A stretch of 9,790 nucleotides of DNA from Balneolia bacterium (GTDB taxonomy: Bacteria; Bacteroidota; Rhodothermia; Balneolales; Cyclonatronaceae), in assembly GCA_003566395.1 (NCBI GenBank), contig PXDL01000585.1, forward strand, positions 1 through 9,790. The letters run 5' to 3'. The translations under genes and the position numbers were made by a program. A model generated the notes under the pieces. That model worked only from the letters and a program-made list of their open reading frames with translations, searched no databases and was not told where the DNA came from. Below, piece by piece: positions 7,714 to 9,790 of the stretch; the stretch's first letter is position 1, and the number at the start of each line of letters is the position of its first letter.

Positions 7714-8125
7714 CTGAGGCTTTCAGGAGTTGGTTTCTGAAATTATCATGGTTGAGCAGGCGGGATATTTTGCTGAGCAACTTGATATGTATTCCGGACT
7801 TTTTATGTCCGCCCACCAGCAAAAACACAAGCCGCACAGGTTCATCATCTACAGCGCCAAATTCAATGGGGTTCTTTAAACGGGCAAATACGGCAAAATG
7901 GCCGTCAACCTGCTCCATCTTGGCATGAGGGATAGCGATTCCTTTTCCCACTCCGGTTGACATCACCTGTTCGCGCTGCAGTACAGCTTCTTTAATTCCG
8001 GGAATCATGTCTTCACCAAGCTGCCCGCGCAGTTCATTCACCAGCCGCTTGATGAGTTCCGTTTTATCTCCTGCTTCAATATCCAGGACCACACGACCCG
8101 ATTCCAGGATCTTAGAAACCTTCAT
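7661..8125 (-). CDS. ptsN: PTS EIIA domain protein, EIIA(Ntr)/PtsN-like
   Basis: A 154-residue cytoplasmic EIIA domain of the fructose/nitrogen PTS family. It carries the phosphorylatable histidine in the signature GVGKGIAIPHAKMEQV (H67). The N-terminus (KVSKILESGRVVLDIEAGDK) matches the start of EIIA(Ntr) proteins. The LVGGHKKSGIHIKLLSKISRLL segment (in the C-terminal half) and the total length also fit a stand-alone EIIA(Ntr) rather than a sugar permease component, and no EIIB, EIIC, HPr or EI gene is adjacent. ATG 8125 is chosen because family homology begins there. The in-frame ATG at 8176 would add 17 unrelated hydrophobic residues. It is the first gene of a minus-strand operon. A Bacteroidota-type promoter lies directly upstream. 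Its role as a phosphate-responsive regulator is inferred from the family. Confidence 0.87.
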   Translation of the reverse strand: MKVSKILESGRVVLDIEAGDKTELIKRLVNELRGQLGEDMIPGIKEAVLQREQVMSTGVGKGIAIPHAKMEQVDGHFAVFARLKNPIEFGAVDDEPVRLVFLLVGGHKKSGIHIKLLSKISRLLNHDNFRNQLLKASDDHSVIELFREEEEQPA

Positions 8126-8137
8126 AAGAAGAAAATT

Positions 8138-8170
8138 CAAATATAAATAGAGTGATAAACCTGAGGCAAT
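8138..8170 (-). promoter_or_regulatory. Candidate Bacteroidota-type promoter for the ptsN-dacB-regulator-folD operon
   Basis: On the minus strand TATATTTG (8145-8138) matches the -7 consensus TAnnTTTG exactly. ATTG (8170-8167), three of four bases of the -33 TTTG element, lies 21 bp further upstream, within the usual spacing. Transcription would start around 8131-8135, only a few bases before the ATG at 8125, giving a nearly leaderless message. If the start at 8176 were used instead, this box would fall inside the gene. Confidence 0.45.
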
Positions 8171-8270
8171 ATACATAAATTTAGCCGCAGAATGTGCGCA
8201 GTTAAGTTACCTTACAACGCCCGCAGTTTCAACTCTTTTTCCATATTGTTTTCAAACTTCGTAGTTTCAT

Positions 8271-8942
8271 ATGATGGATTTTTGGAAAAGTTCTATCGCC
8301 GTTTTTCGCAAAGACCTGAAGCTCGAGCTGCGTTCGCGGTACGCATTTAATACGGTCATCACCTTTGTTGCCGCCGCCACAATGGTAATGTTCTTCTCCC
8401 TTGACACCTCCCTGCTCACCGCCGATTTGTACAGCGGCCTGCTTTGGATTATCATTCTTTTCGCCTCTTTATCCAGCCTTTCCCGTTCTTTTGTAATGGA
8501 GACCGACCAGCAGACCTTCGACCTTTTGCGCCTCAATACCGGCGGACTTCCGGTCTATACCGGTAAACTGGTCTTCAATTTTGCCTTCACCTTTGCGGTT
8601 TCGCTGCTCACGGTTCTCCTTTTCGCCCTGCTTACGGGCAGTTTCACAGAATCGGCCTCCGCCCTGCTGTTGCTGCTGCTTTTGGGATCGCTCGGTTTTT
8701 CAAGCGTTTCCACGCTGATCGCTTCTCTTGTATCCCGGGCGTCTCAAAAAGGCGCTATTTTTTCCGTACTCTGTCTTCCGCTGCTGCTTCCGCTAATTGT
8801 TCTGCTCAGCGACGGCACCCGTGAGGTTCTCGGCGGTGCATCCCTGGGCGGAATATCGGAACAACTTGCCGCGCTAACCGGTTATTGTGGCGTAACCATC
8901 ACCCTTGCTGTAATGCTTTTTGACTATGTCTGGACCGACTGA
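8271..8942 (+). CDS. ccmB: CcmB-like haem exporter / cytochrome c maturation ABC transporter permease
   Basis: A 223-residue polytopic inner-membrane protein of CcmB type. This is the permease that works with the ATPase CcmA, and with CcmC, in haem handling for cytochrome c maturation. The sequence shows an amphipathic, basic N-terminus (VFRKDLKLELRSRY, 11-24) and about six hydrophobic segments, near 25-43, 54-70, 100-122, 130-155, 162-180 and 200-219. The cytoplasmic loop METDQQTFDLLRLNTGGLPVYTGK (76-99) sits where CcmB proteins carry their conserved D-x-T-x-[ED]-x-L-like segment. Length and topology match the family. Start ATG 8271 is followed at once by a second ATG (8274); no Shine-Dalgarno sequence is visible. 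No ccmA gene is adjacent, so the ATPase must be elsewhere. Its 3' end overlaps holB by 17 bp, pointing to co-transcription and coupled translation. Confidence 0.85.
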   Translation: MMDFWKSSIAVFRKDLKLELRSRYAFNTVITFVAAATMVMFFSLDTSLLTADLYSGLLWIIILFASLSSLSRSFVMETDQQTFDLLRLNTGGLPVYTGKLVFNFAFTFAVSLLTVLLFALLTGSFTESASALLLLLLLGSLGFSSVSTLIASLVSRASQKGAIFSVLCLPLLLPLIVLLSDGTREVLGGASLGGISEQLAALTGYCGVTITLAVMLFDYVWTD

Positions 8943-9790
8943 ACTTCCTTACGCAACCACCGAGCTCAATCCCGGCGACCGCAGGCTTGTAGGACTTACA
9001 CAGGCCCGGGACCAAATCCGCCTTGTACTAAAATCGGGCCGAATGGGCCATGCCTACCTGATTGCCGGCCCCTCCGGTTCCGGAAAAAAAGCATTGGCGC
9101 TGGCCTTCGCCGAAATCATAAACGGCGTGGACCATTATACGGATCTTAAAGGGCAGGCCTTTTCGAAAAAATCAACCTGGGCGAATCATCCCGACATTGA
9201 TATGTTTGTGCCGCTGCCCGGCAGTGATCCTGATCCTGCCGTATTGCGTGAGCGTCGCGATTTGCTGGCCAAAGATCCGTATGAAATCACCGATTTCGGG
9301 CTTCGTCCCGACCTTTCCGGTGAAGAGGCATCACGGAACAAAAGTGCTTTTTACTCCACCGGGTATTTTCGGGACTGGATTTACAAATCTGCTTTTTTGA
9401 AGCGGAACGAAGGCTTTCGCAAGGTAATCATCATTTCGGAAATCGAGCAGATGCGAAAGGAAGCCGCCAATGCTTTTTTGAAACTGCTCGAGGAACCGCC
9501 GGAAGGCGTGATGTTTATCCTCACTTCGGACAATCCGAATATGCTGCTTCCGACCATCATTTCTCGTTGCCAGCTTATTCGCACTGCTCCGCTCTCTCCG
9601 GAAGAAATCGCCGCCGGACTTCAGCAGTACGACGGCGTTTCGGCCGATGACGCCCTTTATCTGGCCCGGGCTTCTTCAGGCAGCTATGCCTTCGCCCGTT
9701 TTTATGATGTGGACCGTCTCAGACAAAGCCGGTCCGAAATTCTTCAGTATCTGCGCGCCTCCTACAGCCTGGATGCCACAGAGCTTAGCC
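8926..9790 (+). CDS. holB: DNA polymerase III delta-prime subunit (clamp loader), partial
   Basis: AAA+ clamp-loader subunit delta-prime, which helps the tau/gamma complex load the beta clamp onto DNA. The reading frame is open from ATG 8926 to the right window edge (288 codons; the C-terminal collar domain is missing). Motifs seen are HAYLIAGPSGSGKK with P-loop (48-55), NHPDI (87-91), KVIIISEIEQM (166-176), NAFLKLLEEPPEG (182-194), NPNMLLPTIISRCQ with the SRC motif (213-215), and APLSPEEI after it. This order is diagnostic for HolB. The four zinc-binding cysteines that follow the P-loop in E. coli delta-prime are absent: C215 is the only cysteine in the visible part. About 78 residues separate HPDI from the Walker B region, some 40 more than in E. 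coli. It starts inside ccmB in another frame (17-bp overlap), without a clear Shine-Dalgarno sequence. Confidence 0.94.
   Translation, partial: MSGPTELPYATTELNPGDRRLVGLTQARDQIRLVLKSGRMGHAYLIAGPSGSGKKALALAFAEIINGVDHYTDLKGQAFSKKSTWANHPDIDMFVPLPGSDPDPAVLRERRDLLAKDPYEITDFGLRPDLSGEEASRNKSAFYSTGYFRDWIYKSAFLKRNEGFRKVIIISEIEQMRKEAANAFLKLLEEPPEGVMFILTSDNPNMLLPTIISRCQLIRTAPLSPEEIAAGLQQYDGVSADDALYLARASSGSYAFARFYDVDRLRQSRSEILQYLRASYSLDATELS

Overview
The window looks like chromosomal DNA from a member of the FCB group, most likely Balneolota, Rhodothermota or a close relative within or beside Bacteroidota. Three things point this way. A large secreted protein ends in a type IX secretion (T9SS) sorting domain with the NYPNPFNP motif. 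Clear Shine-Dalgarno sequences are rare. A Bacteroidota-type promoter box (TAnnTTTG) lies upstream of one operon. The lineage is inferred from these traits and was not tested by any search. No rRNA, tRNA, CRISPR array, insertion sequence or phage gene was seen.

Layout. (1) Positions 1-570, minus strand: the 5' two thirds of a TatD-family metal-dependent hydrolase/DNase, running off the left edge and starting at TTG. (2) Positions 571-1116: a long gene-free region between divergent genes, AT-rich in its right half. (3) Positions 1117-3708, plus strand: an 863-residue exported, probably surface-bound protein. It has a signal peptide, four tandem ~92-residue beta-type repeats resembling IgGFc-binding domains, two CARDB-like domains, a fibronectin-III-like domain and the T9SS sorting domain. 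(4) Positions 3738-3774: a strong hairpin terminator between convergent genes. (5) Positions 3817-8125, minus strand: a tightly packed operon transcribed in the order ptsN-like EIIA, dacB-like PBP4 (S13 peptidase), NtrC-type sigma-54 response regulator, folD. ptsN and dacB appear to overlap, and each of the next two junctions has only 3 bp. (6) Positions 8271-9790, plus strand: ccmB (haem-exporter permease), then holB (DNA polymerase III delta-prime). holB overlaps the end of ccmB by 17 bp and runs off the right edge.

How the genes fit together. Most are housekeeping genes: folate one-carbon metabolism, peptidoglycan trimming, the replication clamp loader and cytochrome c biogenesis. The notable arrangement is an EIIA(Ntr)-like PTS protein in the same operon as a sigma-54 activator that has a complete GAFTGA loop and no adjacent histidine kinase. 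This suggests a PTS-Ntr/sigma-54 regulatory link that also carries a cell-wall gene and a folate gene. The surface protein is the most lineage-specific gene. I found no convincing evidence of a wholly new defence, mobile or RNA-based system.
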